A stretch of DNA of 64,000 bases, taken from contig OZ037899.1 of assembly GCA_964035575.1 (NCBI GenBank), forward strand, positions 434,001-498,000, given 5' to 3'. The translations under genes were made by a program, and so were the position numbers. Origin of the DNA: Rhynchopus sp. YZ270_cl-10 (lineage: Eukaryota; Euglenozoa; Diplonemea; Diplonemida; Diplonemidae). This document shows, one piece after another, positions 1 to 10,668 of this stretch; the first letter of the stretch is position 1; the number at the start of each line of letters is the position of its first letter. The notes under the pieces were generated by a model. The model was not told the DNA's origin and made no database searches. It worked only from the letters and a program-made list of their open reading frames with translations.

Positions 1-840
1 TTTATCATCATACAGCGTAACATAGTGGATTCGCCTGGTCGACACAACCTTTGATAGATATGGGATAACCAACCCCCTTCGACCCCTCGTGGGTTCACTG
101 AACAAGCCCTAGTGGTAGTTAAACGCGATTGACATTTACATTCCTAGAGATGAAAGAACAAGATAACACTTCTGTACCCGCGCATCAAAATTGTGGAAAA
201 CTTTGCACCCCAAACACCCTCAACAACGCCCGCCAAAAGGCGCCCCTTGTTGCTGGGAGTTGGTTCTCATGTTTGATACACTGCACAGCAGGCATTCCTC
301 TGAGTCCAACGCATGTTTGGCCTGTCTGCGGCGTTGTACTTAAGGTGCACGAAGACAGGGTCTGGTGGTAAATTTTGCGTAGTACTGCGACGTGGTACTA
401 CGTGGGTCTGGGAACCTGGTACCTGGGTACAGGATATTTGTTGTCAAAGACATCTTCCACCATGCATTGAGGAGGGTAAGACAGTGTTCGCAGTTTCTAC
501 CTGATAGCATTACAACATTTAACTTCTCCACGGGGGTCTTGGGCCGTTCACTCGGTTCTACCTTGACTACCGGAAGATATTCTTGAGGCCTTTCTGGTCT
601 CTAGAATATCCGGTCTTCCCGAACGGAGGCACACTTTGTGTGTTACTACGACCTGGCAATTTCCAGCAGTAGGTTAAGTAATCTTTCTTGTAAATTGTTG
701 GATCATTATCTCCTCAGTGCATGAATGCCCCACGTGACTGGACACTTTTGTGTTTGTCATGTGGAGCTGTGGTTGCTCTTTCACGACTTTTATCCTTGTA
801 TCCAGTGTACCCAGTACCCAGTGCCCTGTCACGACTTTTT
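1..840. other. Non-coding stretch, nothing recognised
   Basis: No open frame here resembles a protein I know. Base composition is less homopolymer-rich than elsewhere. A small inverted pair around the word ATATCCGG lies near 570-620. I see no tRNA and no recognisable repeat shared with the rest of the window. Confidence 0.4.
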
Positions 841-841
841 C

Positions 842-1095
842 CGTGACAAAAAGTTTGGTTTCCTTGACAAAATCCATTTTTTCATTGACATTTTTTTGTC
901 ACTGAATTTTTGGATTTGTCACGAAATCGAATTTTTTTTTGTCAATGAAAAAATCGGTTTGTCACGAAATCGAATTTTGTGTGTCAATGAAAAAATTGGT
1001 TTGTCACGAAATCGATTTTTTTTTGTCACGAAATCGAATCTTTCAAAAAAATTCCGTGACAAAATTCCGTGACAAATCGGTGTCACGGTAATTTT
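842..1095. repeat. Degenerate tandem array of a ~46-bp unit
   Basis: The phrase TTGTCACGAAATCGA(A)TTTT recurs about every 46 bp, alternating with TGTCAATGAAAAAATCGGT. At the ends it appears inverted as CGTGACAAA. The unit is thus a degenerate tandem repeat with internal dyad symmetry. No coding potential is visible. Confidence 0.75.
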
Positions 1096-1334
1096 CGAGG
1101 CCGAAATCGAACTTTTCTCAAAAAAAAAAAAGGCATGGCAATTCCAACTTTAGCCTCCAATAAGTTCCAACCACAGCAGGGAAAGACAACGCGGCATACG
1201 CCCCTCCTTCCACTCCCGGTCAACAGCACTTCCCCTCCCACCCCCATTAGTAGTCCCTTCTACCACTCCCACTGGTGGGAAACAGCTGCCCTCACAAAGA
1301 ATACCCTCAAGACCCCAGGGAAGCGTTCGGGCAA

Positions 1335-1452
1335 AGTTGACTTCAAATACAAAGCCCTCGCGTGACCGTATACCTTTGGTATGGCCGGCTATACCGGGGG
1401 GTCGACACCCAACAGTGCAGTCCTACAATACATTTCGTGGTTTACATCTGGT
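1335..1452. repeat. Dispersed repeat family A, copy 1
   Basis: Family A reads on the plus strand AGTTGACTTGAAATACAAAGCCC, then a GTGTACC/GGTAC hairpin, CCGGCTGTACCGGGGG, and CCATTTCGTGGTTTGCATC. This copy is about 120 bp and lacks the distal third of the longest copies (10228-10435, 42778-42987). On the minus strand, the gene strand, the element ends in poly-T. Confidence 0.85.
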
Positions 1453-1513
1453 TAAACAAAACCCTCCGAGACTGCAGGGTGTATCTCCAGGTAGTTTCTC
1501 AAAGTATGCCCCC

Positions 1514-1690
1514 CTCCCTCTCCGGAATCGAACCCTAATTCCCCGTTACCCGTGTTATCAAAACACTGTCGACAAGGGCCGTGACGTCGTCTCGATTAGC
1601 TTTCCCATTATCCGTCCACGTTTGCGCAGAGAGTCTGCCCGCTCACCAAGCAGCCCTGACAGCCCACTCCTCTTCAGTGTACAATATTTC
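1514..1690 (-). rRNA. SSU (18S) rRNA fragment, probably a pseudogene
   Basis: On the minus strand 1514-1553 reads GGGTAACGGGGAATTAGGG followed by TTCGATTCCGGAGAGGGAG, the near-universal SSU rRNA 5'-domain core. Upstream, to about 1690, a divergent GGATAATGGGAAAGCTAAT aligns with the usual GGATAACCGTGGTAATTCTA region, and TACACTGAAGAGGAGTGGGC with the TACAGTGAAACTGCGAATGGC region. After GAGGGAG the similarity breaks and no downstream SSU follows. It is therefore an isolated fragment of the 5' domain. It may be a dead copy or a piece of a fragmented or divergent rRNA gene. Confidence 0.8.
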
Positions 1691-2460
1691 CGAGAAAATA
1701 AACACCTTATTCTTGCATAATTTTTGGAGAATCACTCAGGTCAGTTGTAACCTGCGGTGCACCCGCATCCGGATAGCATTCATCCCCAATGTATGTAAGG
1801 TCTTTTAACACAATCCTCAGGAACCTGCTTCATCTCGCCTGCATCCATGGAACATTCAATACCCCCTCCCTCAATGCACAAAACAAGTGGCCAGTGGAGT
1901 ACCCTTCGGTGTTTCGTTGCGAGAGTACACAAGGCCGTGTCTCCTTCCTCCACCAACCCACGTCATATCTTTTCCAGAAATGTGTCGGAAGGACATGCAA
2001 GGCAGATGCGAACCATAATCGTGCTCGGGGACAAATTCACTATGACACTCATCAGACATAAGGATTTTGGGTGGGTGAAGGGAAGGGAAAGGGGGAGGGA
2101 GGAAGGGGTTGTGGCGTACTGTTTTGTGACATGAAATAAATGAGGGTCGTGGGGTTGTGGGTGGAGGCAGGGAAATAGCTTGAGAATGGTAGCATCCCCT
2201 GAAACATTTTCAGGGTATGGTCTCCATTGTCAACATCTCCATCCTCCAAAAGAAAAATGCCCACATTAACACAGAGTCGTTTAAACATCGTCGACTGCAC
2301 CTTACAACATAGAACAGCATCTGGGGTTGTGGGTTTTGCGACCAAAGACTAAGGGCTCAGTTCGTAAACAACGTACGTACCATTAATAAGCTGGTCTGAC
2401 TCCACAAAAAAAAAGCGTGAGAAGAAAGTGCCGTGCGTGAGAAAATGTTGCCCCCCTAGA
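1691..2460 (-). other. Unassigned stretch with weak coding-like frames
   Basis: Two short minus-strand frames look protein-like but match nothing I know: 2059-1871 (62 aa, containing KDMTWVGGGRRHGLVYSRNE) and about 2345-2180 (containing CVNVGIFLLEDGDVDNGD). Neither has a convincing start, and a stop precedes the second. They may be exons or relics of one broken gene. Confidence 0.2.
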
Positions 2461-2975
2461 GTGCAATAAAAAACCGTTTTATTTTTCGTTCGAGGGTGAG
2501 GGTGAGGGTGAGAGGGGATGGGGGGAAGGGGGAAGGGGTGGTGTAGAGCAGACCAATCAGCATTCTTTGTCGAGCTTTTAAAAAAAAGGGATAATAAGAA
2601 GAACGTAAGGTTTTTGAAGTACTCAGAGTCACCTTTTGTTGAAGAAACATTGGTAACTTAGGTGTCAAGGCTTTGCTTGGGTCACACAATAGGACACTAC
2701 GGGGAGAGGGCTATTCACGTCCTGCATCAGCAGGTGAAAAGGTTGGGGGGGGGGGGGGGTAGGGGGGGTCACATCCCATGTTAAAAGTGAGGACACCGAC
2801 CAAAAAAATTTTTTTTTTGAGAAAAAAATGGACATCACCCTGAAAAACCAGAAAATATGGTCCCCAGGTGACCTACAATTCAATTCCGCCTGGTTTTGGA
2901 CACTTCTGAGCACTTGTGGGGGTCTAATTCGAATTTTTCAAAAAAAAAAAAAACGGCCTGGGACAGGGTTTGTAC
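2461..2975. other. Homopolymer-rich intergenic DNA
   Basis: Runs of G, A and T (for example 13 G near 2746-2759 and A runs at 2939-2953) and GGGTGA repeats near 2495-2520. I see no gene here. Confidence 0.5.
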
Positions 2976-3009
2976 TTTGGCACCTTTCAAATCGGGGTGC
3001 AATCAAAAC

Positions 3010-3246
3010 CCATTAAAAACACCGTTGGAACGCATTGAGAGGGCGGAAAAAGTGCCGGGGGCACTGGATTGGCAGTTCTACGCCAAGTCCGCTCTAAAAT
3101 CCTTGTGTAGACGCAGTGGAATGGCAGTAAAGGCAAAGCGCCGTATCCACTGTGGAGTAGGCCTGCTGAAGGTGTCCTCAGAGGCGATTCTGCAAGCCCT
3201 GGGGAGATTGGGTTTAAGAAAACACGCGAAAAGGGGAGGAAAGTGA
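3010..3246 (+). other. Weak plus-strand frame, lysine/arginine-rich
   Basis: An open frame from about 2896 to 3246 has a C-terminal half (from 3010) of plausible composition, with ALKSLCRRSGMAVKAKRR followed by leucine-rich segments. It would be the only plus-strand gene and begins within poly-A, so I doubt it. It could be a DNA-binding relic of a mobile element. No family was recognised. Confidence 0.15.
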
Positions 3247-3249
3247 CGT

Positions 3250-4700
3250 GTGTGGCATTGGGCCTCCCACGCGTCCTCCTCGCGGGTCATTGCGTATTGC
3301 TTGTCGTCAAGCAGTCTGGCCTTGCCACATTGGAGCAGTGTGCCTAAGTTCCCAATACGGCGTTCCTTGTCCCTGTGAGCTTTGAGGACGCCCCGCTCTT
3401 GCCGCTATATTTTGTGGCGTGCCTGTCCGTCTTCAGGAGGGATATCTCTTTCCTCCCACAATAATCTGAGTGTGGGGTCTAAGAAGATAAAGAAGACGAG
3501 GCAGATGCGGGTCGGTGCTTTAGTCGAGTCTATGACTGGATATCCATATACGTGGCTAGTACAGGGCTATTGCAGACTGAACTGCAAAACCAAGGGGAGG
3601 AATTGGGCATTGCAATATCTGGAAAGTCATACGAGGTGATTCTTTTAAAAGGAAGGTACCCTGAGGGACCGGGTGAGGCAGTGACGGCAGATCTGCTCGA
3701 TAATTTACACCTGACTAATTTTCCTCCCTAAATTGATCACTCCCTGGCCTATTAATGGTGTGGGTACCTAAGCCCGTGTATACATTGGTCACTACGACCC
3801 ACAAAATACAGATGCCAGGTGACCATCTTGTCTTGTTTTGGCTGTATTCAAACGCAATTAGATGACATTAGGCAAGATGTATCCTTTACTTCCTAAAATA
3901 TGAGACATGGGCTGTTGCCATGGCCATATCTCGTTTATGTGCTAAAAAATAGGAATAGGCAAGGTACAGACCCTGTCCCAAGACCCCTTTTTTTTTCGGA
4001 ATTTTGATTTTCTGGTCACTTCCGGTCACTATTTTTGGTATTTTCGGGCCTCCAGGACGTTTTCCGGGGGGTCTTGGGTAGTGACTTGTGGGGTCGGACA
4101 CTGCGCTACGCGTAGAATTCAAAAACTCTGAAAAAATGCATTGTCCTCCCCTTGTGACCCCCCCTAGGGGGGGGGGGAATGGAGACGTTGACGTGCTCAG
4201 ACAGTAACGCTTCGTCTGCTCTCTGTGGGACACTACATGGTGACCATGTGACCGGGTAACATGGTCAGCGTGGAGCTGAACGGGGTGGGGTCGAAGGGGA
4301 ATTTGCCACATTGTTTAAGTGTCGACGATCACAGGCTTCTCAAAGGAAATGGCAAAAAAAAAAAAAACTTACCTTTTTATGATTTCCAAAACGAGCGCAT
4401 TCATGTTTTCCCCTCCCCCACAACACCCCCTTTTTTTTGTCGAACATCGGTTACATCTGGGGGGGGGGGGGAAACAGAGAAGTTGAAAGTGCAAACGCCT
4501 CAAGTTGAAAGTGCAAACGCCTCACCGTTCATCGGCAGGGAAAAAAACACACACAGAGACCCAACCCCTGACAATCGCTACCTAGAACCTCGAAGCGAAA
4601 TGTTAACCCGAGGGGTTTGTTTGATAAAAGGAGAAATTAAATTCTGGTATTTTTTTTCAAATTAACCCGGGGGTATAGGATGCGTTGTGGTGCGGTGTTC
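3250..4700. other. Intergenic stretch with short repeats
   Basis: No supported gene. It holds G and A homopolymers and a perfect 24-bp direct duplication of AGTTGAAAGTGCAAACGCCTC at 4480-4527. Related single copies of that word occur at 33187, 34533 and 43362, so it is a small dispersed motif (family G). Confidence 0.5.
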
Positions 4701-4703
4701 TGC

Positions 4704-6455
4704 CTATTTTGTTTTGCTTTTTTTGCTTTTGTCTTTGCTATGTTCGCCCCGTGGCCCGTCTGATCCAGACACTCGAGAATATTCGAGAGAGTTGAACTCC
4801 TTGTCTCTGTCCTCGACGAGGCCTCTAAGGATTGTCACCATGCCGGCAGAGGTAGGGTGGACGTGCACTGCGTAAGAGGGCGTCACGGTGGCCTCCTCCT
4901 CAGACCATTTGCTGTAGCAGGAGAGACGTCCGGACACGTGGACCTGGTATCCCTGCTTCACAGAGGACATGATGAACGTCGCTAATGTCTTGCCATGAGC
5001 GTAGATCTTGTGTGTTTCCTTCTCAATGATGGTGTCGCTCCCGTGCACATCAGCGCGGGAGAAGCTTGTTGTCAGCGTGAATTCGCAGACAATCCCGGTC
5101 TGCCACAGCTTCACAGACGGCCGGCCGACAACCCCAGCCAGGTCCACCTTATTAATCGAACCAATGATCTCACGGGTAGGGACGCTCTCGACTGCGAAAT
5201 CTACCTCAGGGATAGCCTCGTCCTTCATGATCTGTTGTGGGTAGGGAAGGTAGGAAATGATGAAAATTATGCAAAAAAAAGCTGAAAGTGTGAACCGCCT
5301 TGCGGGCAAGAGAGGTGTGGTGTGTTTTGGATAAGACCGCGGAAGGAAGAAAACAGAAAAGACAAATGTGTCTCACTGTGAATAAACAATTCCAAACAAC
5401 GTGCATACTTCGTAGTGCAGCGCAGAGGGGAGGGGCACGGCAGGGGACGGCGCGACCCTGGCGCTGAGCAGCTGCAGCTTCTTCTCAAGGTCACGTACCT
5501 GTTGAGTGGGTGTGGTGTTGCCGTGGTGTGGAGGGGGCAATCCCGAAGTGCAAAACATGGCCAGTGTGATGTATTGGTGAAGATTTCTGCAGGGGGGGAA
5601 ATGGTGAGATGCTCGTACAACTCTGTTGGCTACTTGTGTTAACTTGGGGGGAAAAGGGGGGATGCAGGGGGTGGGTTGGCGGTTGGGGGGTACCTTCTTC
5701 TCCATCGCTTGTTGTGTTTGGAGGAAGGCTTCAGAGAGGCCGCTGGTGTTGCTGCTGCTGCTGCTGTTGTTATTGTTGGTGTTGTTGGTGTTGTTGCTGG
5801 TGGTGATGCTGCTGGTGGTGTTCTTGCTGTTGTTGTGGCTGTGGTTGTTGCTGGTGGTGCTGCTGGTGGTGTTGCTGTTGTTGTTGTTGTTGCCGTTCGT
5901 TGCCGCAGGACGCTCTGTGGGGTTTCGTTCCGGGCTTTCCTTGTTCGCGCCCTTGTTTGGCTTGGAGGCGTGCATTGCCTTCAACGTGCTCAGCGCGAGG
6001 TTTGCTGACGACACCTGAGGGGCGCTGTCCCCTGCCTTGCCAAGCGGCGGGTTTGCAACCACCCCCGACGTCTCCACCTCTGCGTTCAGCTGCTTTGCGG
6101 TCTCCTGCAGGCTCTTCTCTTCGGGCTTCAAATTATGAAACACTGCTGCAAACCCACCTTGAGGCTTCTCACCTCCTTGCTCCTTTTCTTTCCTACTGCT
6201 TCCTCCCGCGTCAGGCCAGCGAACCTCGGTTGGCCCTGCGCTTACCCCCATCTTCACTGCCTTCAGGACCTTCTCTCTTGCAGAAGAATCGGCACTGCCC
6301 TTAGCGAAGAACTGGGGTACCGCCTTCTCCAGCTTGGTGGACTCGACAGAGTCGCGTAGGGAAAGGTCTGCCTCGTTGGGGAAACGCAGGGCACGCGCTT
6401 GTCGCGACAGTGTGTGCACGACACACCCACGCGACGCAAGCTGTGGCAGCAGCAT
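4704..6455 (-). CDS. SSB-type OB-fold protein, probably mitochondrial (3 exons)
   Basis: Exons 6455-5694, 5498-5409 and 5231-4704 join in phase 0 to give 459 aa. The N-terminus (MLLPQLASRGCVVHTLSRQ) is rich in Arg, Ser and Leu and lacks acidic residues, as expected for a mitochondrial presequence. Residues 187-238 are a low-complexity Asn/Ser/Thr tract. Exon 2 supplies a short helix (LEKKLQLLSARV). Residues about 308-400 match the single-stranded-DNA-binding OB fold: INKVDLAGVVG, an F-TLTTSFSR strand, KIYAHGKTLATFI and GYQVHVSGRLSCYSKW correspond to the bacterial SSB strands. The tail is Lys/Ser-rich and lacks the bacterial acidic tip. Bacterial SSB is under 200 aa, so the long N-terminal extension is unusual. 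It may bind ssDNA in organelle replication, or RNA as SSB-like folds do in kinetoplastid editing complexes. Confidence 0.8.
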
Positions 6456-7110
6456 TGTGTATAAGCTCTATGTGCAAAGCTGAGGGGAAAAAAAGGGGGA
6501 AGTCGCACACTGCAGAAATATATGGTATTCTGGGGGGGAATAGGGAAGGTAGTTAGACCTTGTACGGATCTTCCGAGGATATGCTCAGGTCATTAACCAA
6601 GGGTTTTAGAGAGGATTTTGCAAGACGTCGTTATGAGGTATGAAGGGAAGGCATTCGGTCTCAGAGGTCGTGCCGTTTGGGAATAATAGAAAGAAGACTT
6701 GACATGTGAAGGTCGGGTGTTATAAAGATATTGTTTCATAAAGAGGGGGGGAAATGGATAAGGAAAGAAAGAGGGGGAAAGGTTTGAGTTGGAATCCAAA
6801 GCCCTCTCGTGACAGTGTGCCTATCGAAAAAGATGAGAGCGTGGGGGTAGGGGTGTTTCATGGAATAACGAGAGAGAGAGAAAGAGAAAGAAACGTAAGA
6901 GGGAAAGGCCAACAAGCACAGATACACCTCTCACATCTCGTCTAGTCTCGCTTCTTTTTTTTAATGTTATTTCTATTTTGCCTCAAAAATCATTCGCCCA
7001 TCGCTTGGGGTTCTGTACTCAAAAAAAAAAGAGGTCAAATCGGGGGCTAGTATTGCTAATAGACTGCATAACGTATCAAAGAGTAGGACGCTTTCTTGGA
7101 TGAGCTGTTC
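6456..7110. other. Spacer between two minus-strand genes
   Basis: It carries a 40-bp fragment of family A (6786-6825, AAAGCCCTCTCGTGACAGTG), a GA-rich run at 6870-6900 and A/T homopolymers. Nothing coding was recognised. The span should include the 3' end of the 430-aa gene and the 5' leader of the OB-fold gene. Confidence 0.5.
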
Positions 7111-8403
7111 TCATGTCCGTAGTGGTTTTGTGTTCGCTGCGTCTATCTTCTTTTGCCTGTCGGCGATCTTCGCCCTCTGTTGCAACAGACTTGCTGACAA
7201 CGAGGCAAGAAGCGACTCACAGGAGACACTGTCGTTCTCTCGCTTTCCTTCCTTCTGCTTGCTCTGATGCCCCTTTGCTTCAGGCAGGCTCTGTTGCGCC
7301 ACTGCGGCATCTTCCACAATCTTCGCATTGCCGGACACACTGACTGCACCGCCCTTCTCTCCCTCCGCTTCCTCTCCCCCTTTGAAACCCACCAATGGCC
7401 CCTTGATGACAATATCCTGCGCCCGTCTGCGATGTCCATCCTGATGTGCTGACCCCTTCCACGACGCAATCATTTTCTGTATATCACGGAAGCGCCGGTC
7501 GCTGTGGGCGGTGAAGGCTGCGTTTTCCTCTTTCTTCTCCTTCTCCTCCTCCTCCTTCTGCTCCTCTGCCTCCTTCTGCACCTCAATGGGCTCAGCTTTT
7601 TGTAATGCATAACATCCTAGGGGAGGGGAGTTGCGGATTTTTCGGGTCTTAATTAATGAATTTTGTTGCGGATCAGCTTGGAGCGCAGCATAGGCCGCTG
7701 CGACGGCAGTTTCGGAGATGCCGGAAGAGTTTGTCTTTTGAGGGTCGATGCTTTCGGAAGGTGCGTTCTGTGTGAGGCTGCGTCCTGCAGCGACTTCGAG
7801 GTATTGCATGCGGAGAGGCGCAGGCTTTGTCTCCTGCGCTACAGAAGCCTCCCGCATCACAGCCTCAAACCCACGCAACGAAGAGTTATGCCCAATCCTC
7901 CTCCCTGTTGTAGTTGCCAACCGATTTTTGACATTCTCCAAAGTTTTTAACAAATGACCATGATCTGTTCCATCTATGGACAGCAACACATTCGCAGAAC
8001 GTTCGGTTCTCGGCTTTAACGACTCTGGGGTTACCCCTAATCCATGCATCAACAACGCCTGGCCTAGAGCATCGTATGCGCCTACGCGCATGCCAACATC
8101 TTGAGCAGGAACCTCTCCTATAGTCTCGTTGCCTGGAAGGCTGTAGGCATGCAGGCTGGTTGGCCCAGATGTAAGCAATGGAGAGCGGGTAGGGTCGCGA
8201 ATCCCCGATGCCTGGATCACATCAAGCTGTTGTAAAAACCCCGCGTCAAACTCAACCTGGCTCTGATCCTGCACTGCAGCAGAACTACAAAAACGGGGAC
8301 TCACAGCAGGTATAGTAGGCACAGCAATACCACCCCACAAAGAGAACGCACGCGAATTTACCCCACACGACGAACAAACCTCCCTAAGCTGTGCACGACG
8401 CAT
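7111..8403 (-). CDS. Unknown 430-aa protein with mitochondrial-type N-terminus
   Basis: A single uninterrupted frame of 430 codons. The start at 8403 is the first ATG, and it opens with MRRAQLREVCSSCGVNSRAF, a basic amphipathic stretch typical of mitochondrial import signals. The middle has an Ala-rich helix region (SETAVAAAYAALQADPQQ). Residues about 277-300 form a highly charged Glu/Lys run (EEQKEEEEKEKKEEN), probably an extended helix. The C-terminal 40 residues (LLASLSASLLQQRAKIADRQ) look helical. No catalytic motif or known domain is visible. It sits between two other genes with mitochondrial-looking N-termini on the same strand, so an organellar role is plausible but inferred. I do not recognise the family. 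Confidence 0.7.
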   Translation of the reverse strand: MRRAQLREVCSSCGVNSRAFSLWGGIAVPTIPAVSPRFCSSAAVQDQSQVEFDAGFLQQLDVIQASGIRDPTRSPLLTSGPTSLHAYSLPGNETIGEVPAQDVGMRVGAYDALGQALLMHGLGVTPESLKPRTERSANVLLSIDGTDHGHLLKTLENVKNRLATTTGRRIGHNSSLRGFEAVMREASVAQETKPAPLRMQYLEVAAGRSLTQNAPSESIDPQKTNSSGISETAVAAAYAALQADPQQNSLIKTRKIRNSPPLGCYALQKAEPIEVQKEAEEQKEEEEKEKKEENAAFTAHSDRRFRDIQKMIASWKGSAHQDGHRRRAQDIVIKGPLVGFKGGEEAEGEKGGAVSVSGNAKIVEDAAVAQQSLPEAKGHQSKQKEGKRENDSVSCESLLASLSASLLQQRAKIADRQKKIDAANTKPLRT

Positions 8404-8740
8404 GACTGTCGATACCGTTTTGCAATATTTTTGGAATCTTTTTTAGCGACAAAATAATCCTCCCGAATCGCGACAAAAAAAAAAATGTGTGTGTCTTTTT
8501 CTGAGGATGTTAAGTGAGAGAGGTGGGGATGAAAAGGGGTTTTAGTAGTGAAGTGTGTAGTTCGCTGTATGACAGCTGCATTGTGATGTGTTGTCATGTA
8601 TTATGATAGGCAAACTATCTCAATACGAGACTACACTAGAGGTGGGGTGGTTTCGAATTACGGCTGAATATACTCCTGTGTGGAGTATTTAGAGATAGGG
8701 GTCAGGACCCGCTATAATAAGCGAAATGTATGTGTATTTA

Positions 8741-8862
8741 AGTTGACTTGAAATACAACAGCGCTCTCGTGAACAGTGTACGTTGGTACAATGATCGGTG
8801 TACCGGGTTGGACCCCCAACCATGTAGTCCTACATCCATTTCGTGGTTTGCATCTGTAGTTA
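8741..8862. repeat. Dispersed repeat family A, copy 2
   Basis: The 5' two-thirds of family A, from AGTTGACTTGAAATACAA to CGTGGTTTGCATCTG. It lies upstream of the 8403-7111 gene on its coding strand. Confidence 0.85.
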
Positions 8863-9214
8863 AAAATCTGGGTAAGAGCCTCCTATTTTTTGTTGTGACC
8901 CTCCTCCCAGACGGGTTTTGCAAAAATAAAAAAAATGGGGGGGGTAACAATACAGGTTGCTTCGGACAGTTGAATTTTTCAATTATTTTACAGCATCAGC
9001 TCAAGGACTGTCAGCACACCCTTTCTCTCTCTCTCTCTCTTCCTCTCGGTTCTACCAGGAACTTTCTTTTTGACCTCCTCTCTCCCTCCCCCCAAAAAAA
9101 AGACGCTGGTACACACAACATTTCTTTGGGGGAATTGCTTCTCTGCGAGTACATTTTCCTCCATATCTCTCTCTCTCTCTCTCCTTCTGAAATATCCCCC
9201 CTCCCTCCCCCTCC
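8863..9214. other. Spacer with (TC)n runs
   Basis: Two TC dinucleotide runs (9025-9043 and 9168-9184) and short A/G homopolymers. No gene was seen. Confidence 0.5.
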
Positions 9215-9823
9215 TCATAGGGCAGCCATCTCGGAATTTCGCTTCTCTGTTGCCTCCCGCGTCAGCAGCGCCTTTGGCAGAGCGAAACCCCCCGGCTTGA
9301 CGTGGAGGATGCGTTTTGGGACCTGCTTCTTTTGCGCCTTCTGCTTTTCGTTCTGCGCCTTGAGGTCCTTGTAGATTTTTATCACCCCTTCCCCAGGACC
9401 GAACAGCGCGCCCGCACTGCGGATGGGCAGAATCGACATCCGCTCCTTTATTTTGTTGATCTCCGCCATGAGCTCTTCGGTGGGATCTTCGAGGCTTTCG
9501 TTTCTCGACCGACGCGCCTCCCGTGCAGTGACGTGAGAGTACGCAGCACTGCTTGCCCCAAACCCATCGGAACGTGCTGACTTTACTTTAGTCTGCGCCG
9601 TAGCATTCCCTACATCCTCATTGGACAGCATCTGACTCAATAAGTCCATCTCCTTCCCTTTCCCTTTCGCTTCAGAAGAAGACACCTCAGAAGGGACCTC
9701 AGAAGACACCTCAGTCTTCCCCCTCCCCTTCTCCAGCATTGCAACAAAATCCCCGGTCCACACCGCCTCCATAACTCCTCGGGACCATAAAGGGCGAGAA
9801 GAAGCACTACGAAGCAAATTCAT
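9215..9823 (-). CDS. Small basic protein, probably mitochondrial
   Basis: 202 codons from the ATG at 9823. An upstream in-frame start at 9985 would add a proline-rich low-complexity leader, so I prefer the inner start, which begins MNLLRSASSRPLWSRGVMEAV, a good mitochondrial presequence. The centre is Ser/Glu-rich (EVSSEVPSEVSSSEAKGKGK). A conserved-looking C-terminal block contains LMAEINKIKERMSILPIRSA, GPGEGVIKIYKDLKAQNEK and RILHVKPGGFALPKALL, a mix of helix and basic loop. Size and charge would fit a mitoribosomal or assembly protein, but I recognise no family and that is only a guess. Confidence 0.65.
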   Translation of the reverse strand: MNLLRSASSRPLWSRGVMEAVWTGDFVAMLEKGRGKTEVSSEVPSEVSSSEAKGKGKEMDLLSQMLSNEDVGNATAQTKVKSARSDGFGASSAAYSHVTAREARRSRNESLEDPTEELMAEINKIKERMSILPIRSAGALFGPGEGVIKIYKDLKAQNEKQKAQKKQVPKRILHVKPGGFALPKALLTREATEKRNSEMAAL

Positions 9824-10227
9824 ATTCGGAGAAAATGAATTCAATTCGGTTTGAAAAAGAGGGGGAAAAAAAGGGGGTGTTTTTTGTGTAGTGGATATGA
9901 GGGTTAAAGGGACCCTTTTTCCCCCTGGTTGAATTTTGATTGGAGAGTGGAGGGGTGTGTGTTTGAGGGGGGGGGGGGGGGGCATTTTGTTGTATTGAAT
10001 GAAGTGTTCAATTAGATTAAAATGATAAGGAAAGGTTATAAGATGACCCTAAGCCTCTCCGTGTGCTTGGTCTGATTAGGTTATTATTTGGTTGGCTTTC
10101 TTTGGTTGGCTCTCCGTGCTTAAGTCTTATTAAGATTAATGTTTTGAACATTGGTTATTCATCAATCTCCGTGCTTAGTCACCTTGATCACGATTGATTC
10201 ATGCGAATATGCATTGAAACAAAGTTG
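9824..10227. other. Upstream region with family D hairpin remnants
   Basis: A 16-G run at 9968-9983. Around 10037-10190 are two diverged copies of the family D stem (AAGATGACCCTAAGCCTCTC and CCGTGCTTAGTCACCTTGAT). No gene was seen. Confidence 0.55.
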
Positions 10228-10435
10228 GCGTGAAACACAAAGCCCTCTCATGAACAGTGTACCTTTTGGTACAATGATTGGTGCACCGGGTTGGACCCTG
10301 CAACCATGCAGTCCTACAATCCATTTCGTGGTTTTCATCTGATATGCTCTACTCCCGCTTCCACTCATCATGAACGGGGAGCATTGCAGACACAGGGTGA
10401 CTAGGCCTGTGTGTTGTAGGGTCCGGTTGGGGTCT
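10228..10435. repeat. Dispersed repeat family A, copy 3 (long form)
   Basis: One of the longest copies, about 208 bp, reaching past CTACTCCCGCTTCCACTCATC to GCCTGTGTGTTGTAGGGTCC. It lies head-to-tail with copy 4, 20 bp away, so the pair looks like a tandem duplication. Confidence 0.85.
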
Positions 10436-10454
10436 TCTCGAGAGGAAAAAAAAA

Positions 10455-10668
10455 AAGTTGACTTGAACTGCAAAGATCTCTCGCGAACAGTGTACCTTGG
10501 TATGACCGGCTGTACCGGGGGGTGGACACCCATGCAGTCCTACAATCCATTTCGTGGTTTGCATCTGATATTGTGCTACTCCCGCTTCCACTCATCAGCC
10601 AGATGAACGGGGATCATTGCAAACACAGGGACATGAATCCTGATGTAGGGTCTGGTTAGGGTAAAGTG
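10455..10668. repeat. Dispersed repeat family A, copy 4 (long form)
   Basis: It follows copy 3 directly in the same orientation and has the same distal segment (CATTGCAAACACAGGGA to TAGGGTCTGGTTAGGGT). An A11 run stands immediately before it. Confidence 0.85.

Noticed and set aside
5609-6018. Leucine/valine/cysteine-rich plus-strand frames
   Set aside because: Antisense of the Asn/Ser/Thr tract (GTT/GCT repeats) in the OB-fold gene.
10228-10668. tRNA gene or tRNA-derived SINE within family A
   Set aside because: I found no cloverleaf, no convincing A and B boxes, and no poly(A) tail in the orientation expected of a SINE.
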